A DNA stretch of 64,000 bases, taken from positions 1,901,459 to 1,965,458 of the forward strand of contig CAXXIH010000001.1 of NCBI GenBank assembly GCA_963663365.2, in the 5' to 3' direction. Each line of letters begins with the position of its first letter. The stretch's first letter is position 1. The notes beneath the pieces are model-generated. The model was not told where the DNA came from. It was given only the letters and a program-made list of their open reading frames with translations, and did no database searches. The stretch comes from G963663365 sp963663365. GTDB lineage: Bacteria; Hinthialibacterota; Hinthialibacteria; Hinthialibacterales; G963663365. The position numbers and the translations under genes are program-made. Shown one piece after another: positions 54,829 through 64,000 of this stretch.

Positions 54829-55659
54829 ATGAATGCTGCGTCATCTTATACATCCTTAACAATAAGTAAGATAATTCTTGGGCTGTTTTTTTTCTCTATA
54901 ACAGCGCGAGAGGGCGCCTCATCCGATGTTCCGAGGCTATTTGTGATTGGCGATTCGACGGCCGCGTCTTACCCTTCGGAACGTTATCCGCTCACGGGAT
55001 GGGCGCAGGTTCTCCAGGAGTTTTTTGATCAGGAATGCATGGTTGTTGAAAACCGTGCTCGGAGCGGGCGTAGCTCAAAGAGTTTTATGGAAGAGGGAGC
55101 CTGGAAAAAAGTCATAGAAGACTTGGGCCGTGGCGGTTATGTGCTTATTCAATTCGGCCATAACGATTCAAAAGCGAAAGATCCAAAGCGTTATACCGAT
55201 CCCGAGTCAACATATCAGGGGTTCCTTAAATCCTATATTCGGGATACGCGAAGCAAAGAGGCAACTCCGATCCTGCTCACACCCATTAATCGGAACTCCT
55301 GGGCTGATGATGATGCGACATTAAAGGATACCCATGGCAAATATCCGGATGCCATGCGTGCCGTGGCCCGGGAGATGAATGTTCCCCTGATCGATCTTCA
55401 TGTCTTAACCAAACAACTGTTTGAAAGTTATGGTCATGAAAAGACAAATATGTTTTTTATGATTTTAAAGAAAGGGCGTTTCTCGGCCTACCCGGAAGGT
55501 TTGACGGATAACACGCATTTGCAGGAAAGAGGCGCTCGAGCCATATCTCAGCTTGTGGCCGGGGCCATCTCCCGGATGGAGATTCCGCTGAAGGAGGCCT
55601 TAATTCCAAACCCTGAACAGATTTTTGCATTTCCCGGCACGGAAGGTTTTGAGGAGTGA
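54829..55659 (+). CDS. Rhamnogalacturonan acetylesterase-like SGNH hydrolase (CE12)
   Basis: 276-aa exported esterase that should remove acetyl groups from pectin-type polysaccharide, fitting the GH28 gene at the left edge. Hydrophobic N-terminus (IILGLFFFSITA) is a Sec signal. Block I is VIGDSTAAS (Ser 43). Block III is IQFGHNDSK. Block V is TDNTHLQERGARAIS, giving the Asp/His of the triad. Length matches the CE12 family. AAGG lies near the ATG. It is followed by about 375 bases without a gene. Confidence 0.88.
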   Translation: MNAASSYTSLTISKIILGLFFFSITAREGASSDVPRLFVIGDSTAASYPSERYPLTGWAQVLQEFFDQECMVVENRARSGRSSKSFMEEGAWKKVIEDLGRGGYVLIQFGHNDSKAKDPKRYTDPESTYQGFLKSYIRDTRSKEATPILLTPINRNSWADDDATLKDTHGKYPDAMRAVAREMNVPLIDLHVLTKQLFESYGHEKTNMFFMILKKGRFSAYPEGLTDNTHLQERGARAISQLVAGAISRMEIPLKEALIPNPEQIFAFPGTEGFEE

Positions 55660-56034
55660 GCAAAAGATCCTTGATCGCATCAAAAATATGTATGAATGCT
55701 GGAGTTATACAATGCAGCGGGTGGCTCACAGGACAACGATACCGATGGATATGCGAATCGCGGAGAATACCTCAACTCAATCGTGCAATGAAATAGCATG
55801 TCTTTAGTCGCGATGTAAAAAAGAAATAGACCATTTCTCGCATGCTCCAAATTCCGAAGGGGATTTGATGGCTATGCCTTTTCCCAGTCGATCCAATTGC
55901 CGGTTGACAGGCACATTCTCTGCATTTCAAAATGTATGTGTGCGTGAACTTATGAATGGCTGGTTGCCGCTTCCGCGAAGGTGTCTCTGTTGTGACGCTG
56001 CAACCGCGGCCTGTGAAAGGACAGGGATTAATTG
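55660..56034. other. Intergenic region, no gene recognised
   Basis: About 375 bases. Short minus-strand frames around 55,800-55,930 read protein-like phrases (for example GIAIKSPSEFGACEKWSISF) but are interrupted and match no family I know; possibly a very decayed gene. Confidence 0.35.
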
Positions 56035-59034
56035 ATGAAAAGGAATCGGCCATATGTTTTTGCATGTATTATTTTTATTGCCGCTATGATTAAAGCGGAG
56101 GGTGAAGCATCTCTGCAATCCGGGACAACGCAAATACCAAATTATAGTGTTCGGATACAGCCCGCTGTGACACCTGTACCGCTGAATCCGGGGCCGCATC
56201 TATTTATTGACGACTATCTTATTGCATATTCCGGCAATCTCACAAAAACAACACATGCCCCCAAAAGAGTTTTAAATGAACCTATCATGGGGTGGCAGCA
56301 AGGCACATGGCAGCCCTATTTAACCGTTTTGCGTGATCCTGAAACTCAGAAATTCCGCATGTGGTATAACCGCGGCATCGGCCGGGAATGTGCCATTGCT
56401 TATGCAGAGTCTGAGGATGGTATTAAATGGAGTACCCCTAACCTTGGGATTCTTGGTGACGACAACCGGCTATTTATGATTAGCTATCCGCATCAGAATG
56501 GTTATGGCATCAGTGTAATTGATGAGGGGACATCCTTTGCTGACAAAGAGCGGCGTTTTAAGGCCGCATGGTGGGGCCAAAGCAAACCATGGACTGAAGA
56601 GAGCCCCAATGGGGGAGGCGATCCCGGAATGCGTGTGGCTTTTTCACCCGATGGCATCCATTGGTCGCAATATGAAGGCAATCCGGTTTTGCCTGATTTT
56701 GGTGAAAAATGGTTTGTCGACGATCCCCGCAGGCCCTATGGCGTGGGTGATATTATTGATGTTTATTGGGATTCTATGCGCGGCCGCTATGGGGCGTTGC
56801 TAAAAACTCCCGCTGTTACATCGGATGGTTATTCAACCGGTCCAAGGGCGCGTCATTATATCCGGCGTCTGGTCAGTGCCAGCGCAAGTGATGATTTTAT
56901 GCACTGGCGGCAACCGTGGCGGATTATCGTTCCCGAAACGCGGGATGCCGGGCAACTCGAGTTTTATGGTATTGGTGGAACCATTGCCCGAGGGGGGCTT
57001 TTAATCGGCTTTGTTCGGATGCTTCATGATGATTATGCGGCGGAGCCGGATGGTCCTAAAGATGGGATCGGATACACAACTTTGGCTACCAGCCGTGATG
57101 GAGTGCATTGGGAACGTCAGGACGATATTTTCTTTGACCGTAATTCGGAATCTGATACTTGGGATCGGGCTATGACCTGGGTTGGTTCCGCTCTGCCCGT
57201 AGGCGATGAACTGTATCTGTATTACGGAGGCTATAAGCGTGGACACAAGATCGCTCCTGAGACAGAACGTCAGCTGGGTCTTGCCAAGATGCCTATGGAC
57301 CGCTTTGTCTCACGCGATGCAACGGGGAGTGTCCAAGGGATTTTAATCACCGCACCATTGCGGCCATCGAAATCTGAAGCGTACAAATTGGTTTTAAATG
57401 CAAATGCATCTTCTGGACAAATTCGATTACGACTATGCGATGCGCTAAGCCGTGAGGTACTGCCTGGTTATGGATTTGAAGACTGTGAACCGATATCAGG
57501 TGATGGACTGGCCTTGCCGGTTGTATGGCAAAAAAATTCAAACCTGCCGACCGCAGCATTCCGTATTGAATTTGAGGTCACACAAGCTTCGCTGTTTGGC
57601 TTTGATACACGTCCGGCTAACCAAGATAGCAAACCGATAAATGTTGGGGATCGGAAACAGCTGTTTATCGATGAGAAATTTCTCGATGAATCATGTCAAG
57701 TTCAAATCGTCATGAACCGCCCTGTTAAAGAAGGCGTAGTACTAGAATGTGATCGTCCGTGGGAGGATTTTCGGTTAACCTCATATTTTACGGTTGTCCA
57801 AGATGGCGATCTTTGCCGCATGTATTACTCATGCTTTTCAAAAGATCAATGGCACACACCGGACTCTTGGGATAAACATGCCTATTTATGCTATGCCGAG
57901 TCGCATGATGGCATAAACTGGGAAAAGCCTGATCTTGGAATTGTTGAATTTGAAGGTTCGCGAAAAAACAACATTATTATGAGGAGCGTTGTCGATGGGA
58001 CAGTGTTTATCGATCCGAATGCTCCGCCCGAGCGGCGTTATAAGCTGCTTTCGACAGTTGGTCCGCATAAAGGCGGGCTAAGAGTCTCTTATTCACCGGA
58101 TGGTGTCCATTTCACGATGCCCGAACAGCCGGTTGTGAATTGGAACCCTGATAGCCAGCAGAACGCTTTCTGGGATAGGAATCTTGGTAAATACGTTGCT
58201 TATTTGCGAGGACGTCCGGAGATGGGAATCCAACCCAAGAACCGTCTGGTGATGCGGGTGGAGTTGGGTGATATTGAAAAAAAATGGGATGCAAAGCCGG
58301 AAATTGTATTGCAGACAGATGCGGTAGATCCACAGAATGTTGATTTCTATACAAACGCTTGTGTTTGCTATTCATGGGCCGATGATGCGTATTTTATGTT
58401 TCCCGCACTTTATAAACACTTCCTACCAGAGATGGGAAATGATGGTTTATTGGATACATCATTGGCGATAAGCCGTGATGGAATTCATTGGCAGCGTCCT
58501 GACCGGAGTCCGTATATATCCATGGGACTAACTGATGAGTGGGACGCCAACTTCTTAATGATGGGAGTTGGCATGGTTCGCCAAGGCAACCGGATTTACC
58601 AGTATTATAACGGCGTGGATCTAACCCATGGCGGGACACGAGGCATGACAGATGAAGAGCGCGCACAGTGGCGGCGATGGGGAAAAATCGGGCGTGTTGT
58701 GCAACGTTTGGATGGCTTTTGCTCTGCAGATGCCGATTATAATGCCGGCTGGTTAATTACTCCACCAATTATCTTCAAAGGTAGTCGCCTTCGTTTGAAT
58801 CTCAATACTTCAGCAGCGGGATCGGTGAAGGTTGCAATCCTGGACCTGGAAAAGAGATCGTTTCCGGGTTATTCGTTTGATGATTGCGATGAAGTAATGA
58901 CGAATGATGTTGCCCATGAAATGACATGGAGAGGAAATCCGGATATATCACAGTTGGAAGGCCAACCAGTCCGCTTGTTTTTTTTGATGAACTCAACGAA
59001 GCTTTATGCGTTTCAATTTCAACATGCAGACTGA
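56035..59034 (+). CDS. Exported tandem double five-bladed propeller hydrolase-like protein
   Basis: 999-aa secreted protein made of two homologous copies of the propeller unit found at 20155. Signal peptide residues 1-22 (YVFACIIFIAAMIKA). Unit 1 (about 40-525) begins GPHLFIDDYLIAYSGNL; unit 2 (about 538-999) begins DRKQLFIDEKFLDESC. Both carry AESEDGIKWSTPNLGI- or AESHDGINWEKPDLGI-type blades and a C-terminal sandwich (LVLNANASSGQIRLRLCD / RLNLNTSAAGSVKVAILD). ATG at 56035 is preferred to the adjacent TTG (AGGGA upstream). Unit 2 is closest to the frameshifted gene at 62205. Likely a multi-site glycanase or glycan-binding protein; activity unproven. Confidence 0.85.
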   Translation: MKRNRPYVFACIIFIAAMIKAEGEASLQSGTTQIPNYSVRIQPAVTPVPLNPGPHLFIDDYLIAYSGNLTKTTHAPKRVLNEPIMGWQQGTWQPYLTVLRDPETQKFRMWYNRGIGRECAIAYAESEDGIKWSTPNLGILGDDNRLFMISYPHQNGYGISVIDEGTSFADKERRFKAAWWGQSKPWTEESPNGGGDPGMRVAFSPDGIHWSQYEGNPVLPDFGEKWFVDDPRRPYGVGDIIDVYWDSMRGRYGALLKTPAVTSDGYSTGPRARHYIRRLVSASASDDFMHWRQPWRIIVPETRDAGQLEFYGIGGTIARGGLLIGFVRMLHDDYAAEPDGPKDGIGYTTLATSRDGVHWERQDDIFFDRNSESDTWDRAMTWVGSALPVGDELYLYYGGYKRGHKIAPETERQLGLAKMPMDRFVSRDATGSVQGILITAPLRPSKSEAYKLVLNANASSGQIRLRLCDALSREVLPGYGFEDCEPISGDGLALPVVWQKNSNLPTAAFRIEFEVTQASLFGFDTRPANQDSKPINVGDRKQLFIDEKFLDESCQVQIVMNRPVKEGVVLECDRPWEDFRLTSYFTVVQDGDLCRMYYSCFSKDQWHTPDSWDKHAYLCYAESHDGINWEKPDLGIVEFEGSRKNNIIMRSVVDGTVFIDPNAPPERRYKLLSTVGPHKGGLRVSYSPDGVHFTMPEQPVVNWNPDSQQNAFWDRNLGKYVAYLRGRPEMGIQPKNRLVMRVELGDIEKKWDAKPEIVLQTDAVDPQNVDFYTNACVCYSWADDAYFMFPALYKHFLPEMGNDGLLDTSLAISRDGIHWQRPDRSPYISMGLTDEWDANFLMMGVGMVRQGNRIYQYYNGVDLTHGGTRGMTDEERAQWRRWGKIGRVVQRLDGFCSADADYNAGWLITPPIIFKGSRLRLNLNTSAAGSVKVAILDLEKRSFPGYSFDDCDEVMTNDVAHEMTWRGNPDISQLEGQPVRLFFLMNSTKLYAFQFQHAD

Positions 59035-59107
59035 TACGGTGCACTAATTTAGGCAGATGGTTTCAGCGGGAACATACCATTAGGGGATTGATATAGAGGA
59101 ATACGCC

Positions 59108-60592
59108 ATGGATCGGAAGATTGCCGTCAGACTATTTCAGATTTCATGTTTCAGTATCCACTACAGCTTAATCTTGCTGCTGTTCACTGTTTTGTGTTTT
59201 TCTGAAAATGCACAAGCGGAAGACAACGATTTGATGCAGGTCTATTATGATTTCTCCACTGATCCGGGCTGGGAAGGACGTAACAACCTTCCAAAGCCTG
59301 AGGATGGCCAGAGCAAGAAACAGGACTTTGGGTATCAACAGACAAACCATGCGGGAGGAAAGACGGGTGAAATCGGGGGATGTATCTATCGGTCATTGCG
59401 GCCGGCCTCTTATCTGAAGCCAATTCCTACGCGATCTCTAAACGATCATCTCCATGCCTCCGGAAAATTCTCTGTACCACAAAGTCACGGGGGCAGCGGC
59501 GCGCTAATTGGCTGGTTTCATCACACTTCACGCGGATGGAGAACGCCTAATTCATTGGCCTTTCGGATTGATGGCGAATCAAATGAGTTTCGTGTCTTTT
59601 TTGAATACGGAACCCAAACATGGAAAACCGGTGGAGGTGAAACTTTTGAAGGCCCTTATCAAACAACAACCACGCCGATGCACAAAGCCGATGGCTCGCC
59701 GCATACATGGACCTTGGATTACGATCCTGCCGGAGCGGGTGGAACAGGTGAGATAACTTTCACACTGGATGGAAAAACATACAAAGCGCCTTTGGCAGCG
59801 GGACACAAGGCAGAAGGGGCTAAGTTTGACCGGTTCGGAATTATGAACCAGCAGATTTCCGGCGATAAAATAAGTATTTATATCGATGATCTCACAGTTG
59901 ATGGAGAATCCGAAGATTTTTCGAATGATCCCGGATGGGTAAGTATTGATAGCCATATTGCTTTTGACGATTTTGCCAATCGTCCCATTCATGACTTTGG
60001 TTACCGCAACACCAATCATGCGGGTGGGAAACCTGGTGAGATTGGCGGTTTGGTTTGGAGAATTGAAAGCATGCTGCCCGAGCGTGCGCTCTATTACGGT
60101 ACACCATCCGGATATCTTTCACTGGATGATAACCTCAAGGCTTCGGGCAAAGTGTGCCTGCAAGCGGCCGCTGCCGACAGCGGAATTCTGGTTGGGTGGT
60201 TCAATGAACTGACTCCAATCGGTAATCCTCCGCAGAATTTTCTTGGAATTTTCATTGAAGGTCCCAGCCGGGTAGGGCATTACTTCCGGCCGGTTTATGG
60301 GACATCGGAAGATTTAAAAGGAGGAATTGATTCCGGCCCGGTTATACGGCCCGATGGCAATTCGCATGATTGGACTTTTGAATATTTTACGGATGCAAAT
60401 GGTGGCAATGGGAGCATCATGGTCACACTGGATGGCGAAAGCATAGCCTTGAATCTTCAACCCGGCGCTCGAAAAGGAAATGCTGCATTCACGCGATTTG
60501 GTATGTTGAGCTGGCAACGGGGCGGACATTTCGTTGATATCTATTTTGATGATATTTCCTTTACTGCACGGAAGACTGAGAAGGAGAGGTAG
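59108..60592 (+). CDS. Secreted protein with two duplicated jelly-roll-like domains
   Basis: 494-aa exported protein, no named family. Signal peptide residues 1-37 (SLILLLFTVLCFSENAQA). Two homologous domains: about 45-265 and 272-488. Each starts with FSTDPGW/FSNDPGW, then DFGYQQTNHAGGKTGEIGG or DFGYRNTNHAGGKPGEIGG. Each continues through GALIGWFHH / GILVGWFNE and HTWTLDYDPAG / HDWTFEYFTDA, and ends ISIYIDDLTV / VDIYFDDISF. The strand pattern suggests a concanavalin-like lectin sandwich, so a carbohydrate-binding role is possible. It ends 3 bases before the symporter start; the two are one operon. Confidence 0.8.
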   Translation: MDRKIAVRLFQISCFSIHYSLILLLFTVLCFSENAQAEDNDLMQVYYDFSTDPGWEGRNNLPKPEDGQSKKQDFGYQQTNHAGGKTGEIGGCIYRSLRPASYLKPIPTRSLNDHLHASGKFSVPQSHGGSGALIGWFHHTSRGWRTPNSLAFRIDGESNEFRVFFEYGTQTWKTGGGETFEGPYQTTTTPMHKADGSPHTWTLDYDPAGAGGTGEITFTLDGKTYKAPLAAGHKAEGAKFDRFGIMNQQISGDKISIYIDDLTVDGESEDFSNDPGWVSIDSHIAFDDFANRPIHDFGYRNTNHAGGKPGEIGGLVWRIESMLPERALYYGTPSGYLSLDDNLKASGKVCLQAAAADSGILVGWFNELTPIGNPPQNFLGIFIEGPSRVGHYFRPVYGTSEDLKGGIDSGPVIRPDGNSHDWTFEYFTDANGGNGSIMVTLDGESIALNLQPGARKGNAAFTRFGMLSWQRGGHFVDIYFDDISFTARKTEKER

Positions 60593-60595
60593 ACC

Positions 60596-62194
60596 GTGGA
60601 AGAAACGGGATTGACCATATTGGATTATGGTTTGTGTTTGGCCTATTTGTTGGCGATCACGGGACTAGGGGCGTTTTTCTACAAAAGTCAAAAATCCACA
60701 AAGGATTTCTTCTTGGCTGGGCGTAGTATGGGTTGGCTGCCGGTTGGGCTTTCACTTATGGCTACGCTTACCAGCGGTATCGGATTTATCGGCTCGCCTG
60801 CAGGGGCTGTGAAATATGGCCTCATCACACTTTGGGGATTGCTCGCCATTCCGCTTTCATTTCCTATTGTTGTTTGGGTTTTTATGCCTTTTTATCACCG
60901 GCTAAAAGTCTATACGGCATATGAATATCTTGAGCGGCGCTTTGATCTTCGTGTACGTGTTTTGACCAGTGGTATCTTTATTTTATGGCGCGTAACGTGG
61001 ATGGCAACTGCTATTTATGTGCCATCTATGGTGCTTAATATCGTTACCGGGGATAAACTCCCGCTTATTCCGACTGTGATTGCTCTTGGTGTTTTAGCCA
61101 CATTCTATACCGCACTTGGTGGAGTGAAGGCCGTAATTTGGACGGATGTCGCTCAGTTTGTCATCATGTTCGGAGGGATGATTGTGGCGGCCGTCGTAAT
61201 TGTCCTGAAGGTTCCGGGCGGATTTCCGGAAATTTGGAGCACATTGGAAACCGCCGGATTGACCCGCATGACCTCTTCAATTGAAAATTGGAAAGTCAGC
61301 GGCTTTTGGGGAAAAGCGAACTTGCTGCTCTTTACAGATGTAACTGCCTTTGCCGTAATTGTCAGCGCAACGGTCGGGAAACTCGGTAATTATTGTGTCG
61401 ATCAAGTCATGGTGCAGCGTTACCTGACTGCGCGAAGCCTGAAAACCAGCCAGGGAGCCTTTGTTTGCAATTGTGCATCGTATTGCTTCTATGGAATATC
61501 AATGGCGCTTGTGGGCGCTGCGCTTTTTGCATTCGGCCATCATCATGAATTTCCCAGTACACTGCGTAACGATCAAGTTTTTCCGTACTTCATCGCCAAT
61601 GCTATGCCGATGGGAATTGCAGGATTGATGCTGGCGGCCATTTATGCCGCCTCGATGTCCAGTTTGGATTCAGGTGTAAATTCTTGTATTACGGCGATCA
61701 CCAATGATTTTTACAATCGTCTTTGGTTGGGACGTCAGAGTTTGGAAGATGAGGCTCTTTCTGATGCGGATCAAGAAAAACATCTGATGATTGCCCGGAT
61801 TTCAAGTGTGGTGCTGGGAGTCATGGTGACATTCCTTGCTTGTTTCGTTGGCAAAATGGGTGATGTATTCGAGATTGCTGCGAAATTGATAAACGGCTTT
61901 ATCGGTCCGTTGTTTGGCATTTTTATACTCGGAATGTTCACACGCCGGGCACATGCGGTTCCGGTGCTCATTGCCGGTATTATCGGCACCATAGCGACAG
62001 GACTCATGGTATTTGCCGATAGAATCGGCTTGGAACAATTTGATGTTGGTTTCATGTGGCCAAGCACAGTCGGAGTCATACTGACATTTGTTCTGGGATA
62101 TTTGCTTAGTCTGGTTTTTCCTGTTCCGCAACGTGAAGGTGTCCCGTGGACTTTCCGTGCAGTGATGGAATTGCCCGGTAATCTCGAGAAGTGA
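60596..62194 (+). CDS. Sodium:solute symporter (SSS family)
   Basis: 532-aa inner-membrane transporter with about 13 spans, of the sodium:solute symporter family that brings in sugars, uronic acids or related solutes with Na+. The N-terminus GLCLAYLLAITGLGAFFYK, STKDFFLAGRSMGWLPVGLS and GGVKAVIWTDVAQFVIMFGG are standard family segments. AAIYAASMSSLDSGVNSCIT carries the Na+-site region with Ser/Thr/Asn. GTG start with AAGGAGAGG upstream, 3 bases after the lectin-like gene. It precedes the frameshifted propeller gene. Probable importer of products from the surrounding exported hydrolases (inference). Confidence 0.92.
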   Translation: MEETGLTILDYGLCLAYLLAITGLGAFFYKSQKSTKDFFLAGRSMGWLPVGLSLMATLTSGIGFIGSPAGAVKYGLITLWGLLAIPLSFPIVVWVFMPFYHRLKVYTAYEYLERRFDLRVRVLTSGIFILWRVTWMATAIYVPSMVLNIVTGDKLPLIPTVIALGVLATFYTALGGVKAVIWTDVAQFVIMFGGMIVAAVVIVLKVPGGFPEIWSTLETAGLTRMTSSIENWKVSGFWGKANLLLFTDVTAFAVIVSATVGKLGNYCVDQVMVQRYLTARSLKTSQGAFVCNCASYCFYGISMALVGAALFAFGHHHEFPSTLRNDQVFPYFIANAMPMGIAGLMLAAIYAASMSSLDSGVNSCITAITNDFYNRLWLGRQSLEDEALSDADQEKHLMIARISSVVLGVMVTFLACFVGKMGDVFEIAAKLINGFIGPLFGIFILGMFTRRAHAVPVLIAGIIGTIATGLMVFADRIGLEQFDVGFMWPSTVGVILTFVLGYLLSLVFPVPQREGVPWTFRAVMELPGNLEK

Positions 62195-62204
62195 GGAGTT
62201 TCAG

Positions 62205-63679
62205 ATGAGAAATAAAAAGACCGCCTGTGTCGTTATGATCTTGACTTGTATACAATTCATGGCCGGGCACGCACCGGCAAAGGAACCGTATGAGCTAGGC
62301 TGCAATAAATTTTTATTTTTGGATGATTTCCTGCTTGATCAAATCGAAGGGGCCAGACTTCAGGTTAATCCTCCCCGTTTCGATGCCTTGGTTCTAATCG
62401 CGGATAAGCCATGGGAAAAAGGCGGAATCACAAGCTATGGGAATGTATTTTGGGATCCAAATGCAAAAGAATACCGACTCTATTATGTTCCTGTAGCCTG
62501 GGATGTTGAGCCGGGATTCTGTTTGGCCCTAGCCACTTCAAAGGATGGTTTGCAGTGGGAGAAGCCGAACTTGGGCGCGGTAGAATGGAAGGGATCCAAA
62601 GACAACAATATTGTGGTATGGGCACAACGCGAGGGAATGGTGATGATCGATCCGAATGCGGCGCCGGACAGCCGTTACTCGTTTTTGTCCAGTGAGCCGA
62701 ATCTGAAAACCCGTCTCTTCACTTCGCCGGATGGAATTCACTTCACCATGTTGGACAAGCTAATCTCGCCTATTCATTGCGATAGCCAATACTCCACGTT
62801 CTGGGATGCGGATAAGGGATTGTATTTTCATTACCCGCGTGTAAAACATAACGATACCCGCGCAATCGGTGTGGTCACAACCAAGAGTATGGATGAATTC
62901 TGGCCCGATAAGGTTCCCGTGATTATGGCCGGTGATGAGCATGATCCGAAAGATGTGGATTTGTATACCAATGCCTGCCAAAAATATAATTTAACAAAAG
63001 ATACGTATGTCGGTTTTCCAACACCTTACTATCACTACAATCCAAAAGAACGTGCCTATCTGAATGAACCAACCTTGGCCAAAGGCGGTAAGACCAACGA
63101 CGGGACGATAGAGACGCAACTCGCCACAAAGCCGTGACGGGAAAGCCTGGACACGCTATCGCGTGCCCTATATCCCTCTAGGATAACTACGATGGCTTGG
63201 AAGTCAAAGTCGCCATGATGATCCCCGGGATTTTGTATGAAGAAGATTGCCTGTATCAGTATTTTATGGGCTACACGTTTACGCATGGTGATACCCAGGT
63301 CCGCTATGGTGACGGTGGGCGGGATCTTGGAGGCGTGTTCCGCGTCGAGCAACGAATAGATGGTTTCATTTCGTTGGATTTCGATTATAAAGGTGGAACC
63401 GTGGTTACGGAGCCATTTACATTCTCCGGAAAAAGGCTGCTTTTGAATCTCAATACCTCTGCCTCAGGTGAGGCCCAAGTGGCGATACTTGATGAAAGAG
63501 GAAACGAAATCCCCGGTTACAGTCTTGCTGATGCCCGCTTGATCAATGGCAACTATCTTCAAAAGATAGTCGAGTGGCAGGGCGGGAACTCGGACGTTAG
63601 CGCGTTGGCGGGTAAACCGGTTTGCCTGCGCTTTAAATGCCGAGGAACAAAATTATATTCGTTTGTTTTTGAGGATTAA
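62205..63679 (+). pseudogene. Five-bladed propeller hydrolase-like gene broken by two frameshifts
   Basis: Homologous to unit 2 of the 56035 protein. The first frame gives 310 residues with a signal peptide (TACVVMILTCIQFMAGHAPA), LFLDDFLLDQIEGARL and the propeller blades, then stops at 63137. Skipping one base at AAAG near 63127 restores ATSRDGKAWTRYRVPYIPL. A second +1 shift near 63181 restores DNYDGLEVKVAMMIPG, LYQYFMGYTFTHGD and the C-terminal sandwich to 63679. This matches the intact paralogue segment (AISRDGIHWQRPDRSPYISM) point for point. Either a recent pseudogene or two assembly errors in homopolymer-like runs. Seven bases after it the aminotransferase frame opens. Confidence 0.85.
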
Positions 63680-63683
63680 ACCA

Positions 63684-64000
63684 TTGGAAAGAACACCCAT
63701 CGTCGATATCGGTAAAGGAGAACCAAGTTTTGATACTCCTGAGCCGATCAAAGAGGCCGCTTATACGGCAATTCGTGAGAATTTTACAAAATACACGCCG
63801 CAGCCCGGCATTCCTGAATTACGTGAAGCCATTGCTGAGAAATTTCGGTATGAAAACGGCATCCCTGCAACACCGGAAAAGATTGTCGTCTCCTGCGGTG
63901 GCAAACATAGTGTTGATAATGTGATTCGTTGTTTTGTTAAGCCGGGCGACGAAGTGATTGTTATGCATCCCTATTGGTTTGCTTATCCGGAACAGGTAAG
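63684..64000 (+). CDS. PLP-dependent class I/II aminotransferase, 3' end outside window
   Basis: First 105 codons of an aspartate-aminotransferase-type enzyme (fold type I). IVDIGKGEPSFDTPEPIKEA is the family opening, followed by KYTPQPGIPELREAIAEKF, VVSCGGKHSVDNVIR and GDEVIVMHPYWFAYPEQV, the region leading to the PLP-ring stacking residue. The TTG at 63684 is the likely start: GAGG lies 9 bases upstream and the sequence before it is not family-like. The protein then lacks about 20 N-terminal residues usual for the family. Cytoplasmic. The Lys-bearing half lies beyond the window. Confidence 0.8.
   Translation, partial: MERTPIVDIGKGEPSFDTPEPIKEAAYTAIRENFTKYTPQPGIPELREAIAEKFRYENGIPATPEKIVVSCGGKHSVDNVIRCFVKPGDEVIVMHPYWFAYPEQV

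Noticed and set aside
55800..55935. Possible decayed gene on the minus strand (phrases such as GIAIKSPSEFGACEKWSISF)
   Set aside because: Short, interrupted frames with no recognisable family; could be chance.
63197..63679. Separate 160-aa gene starting at TTG
   Set aside because: It is the continuation of the 62205 gene after two frameshifts; the paralogue aligns across the break and no ribosome site precedes the TTG.

Overview
The window reads as a chromosomal, carbohydrate-degradation region of an uncultured Gram-negative-type bacterium. Nearly every protein is exported, by Sec, Tat (several RRxF leaders) or type IV prepilin leaders. Sulfatases, glycosidases, sialidase-like BNR proteins, DUF4838 and DUF6259 proteins, an HzsA-related diheme protein and P-T-rich linkers occur together. 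This mix is typical of PVC-superphylum or neighbouring lineages (Planctomycetota, Lentisphaerota, Hydrogenedentota, Sumerlaeota). I cannot fix the phylum from sequence alone. No rRNA, tRNA, CRISPR array, transposase or SusC/SusD pair was seen.

Layout. 1-8.0 kb: 5'-truncated GH28 polygalacturonase, a giant secreted leucine-rich-repeat protein, a six-hairpin glycosidase. 8.1-12.5 kb (minus): two adjacent sialidase-like genes, one with a prepilin leader in place of a signal peptide, then two paralogous genes of unknown function, each preceded by a decayed copy of the sialidase 3' end. 12.7-17.0 kb: two genes (HzsA-related diheme protein; L-fucose/L-arabinose isomerase-like) that share an almost identical 127-nt 5' leader, with a methyltransferase relic between them. 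17.1-26.4 kb: ceramidase-like, Gfo/Idh/MocA oxidoreductase, beta-propeller hydrolase, pseudopilins, a Tat-exported BNR protein and a propeller-like protein on a degenerate prepilin leader. 26.6-33.2 kb: a four-gene plus-strand operon (unknown protein, sulfatase, DUF4838 protein, sulfatase). 33.2-39.2 kb (minus): an acyltransferase with a large ankyrin insert, a DUF6259 glycosidase and two pseudopilins. 39.6-52.9 kb: further glycosidases, a 1209-aa hybrid histidine kinase with a LytS-like membrane sensor, an alpha/beta hydrolase and another pseudopilin. 53.1-64 kb: a BNR protein that apparently starts at AUU, a small unknown protein, a CE12 esterase, a tandem double propeller, a duplicated-domain secreted protein, a sodium:solute symporter, a frameshifted propeller gene and a 3'-truncated class I/II aminotransferase.

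How it may work together (inference). Secreted polygalacturonase, CE12 esterase, sulfatases, sialidase-like and propeller enzymes would strip a sulfated, acetylated, uronic-acid-rich polysaccharide. The symporter would import products, and the isomerase-like and oxidoreductase-like proteins would handle sugars. The hybrid kinase is the only obvious regulator. Seven prepilin-leader proteins are scattered among the enzyme genes with no assembly machinery in the window. The most unusual observations are prepilin leaders fused to enzyme-like propeller domains, the duplicated leader at 12.7 and 15.4 kb, the repeated sialidase-tail/unknown-gene junctions, and the likely AUU start at 54,251.
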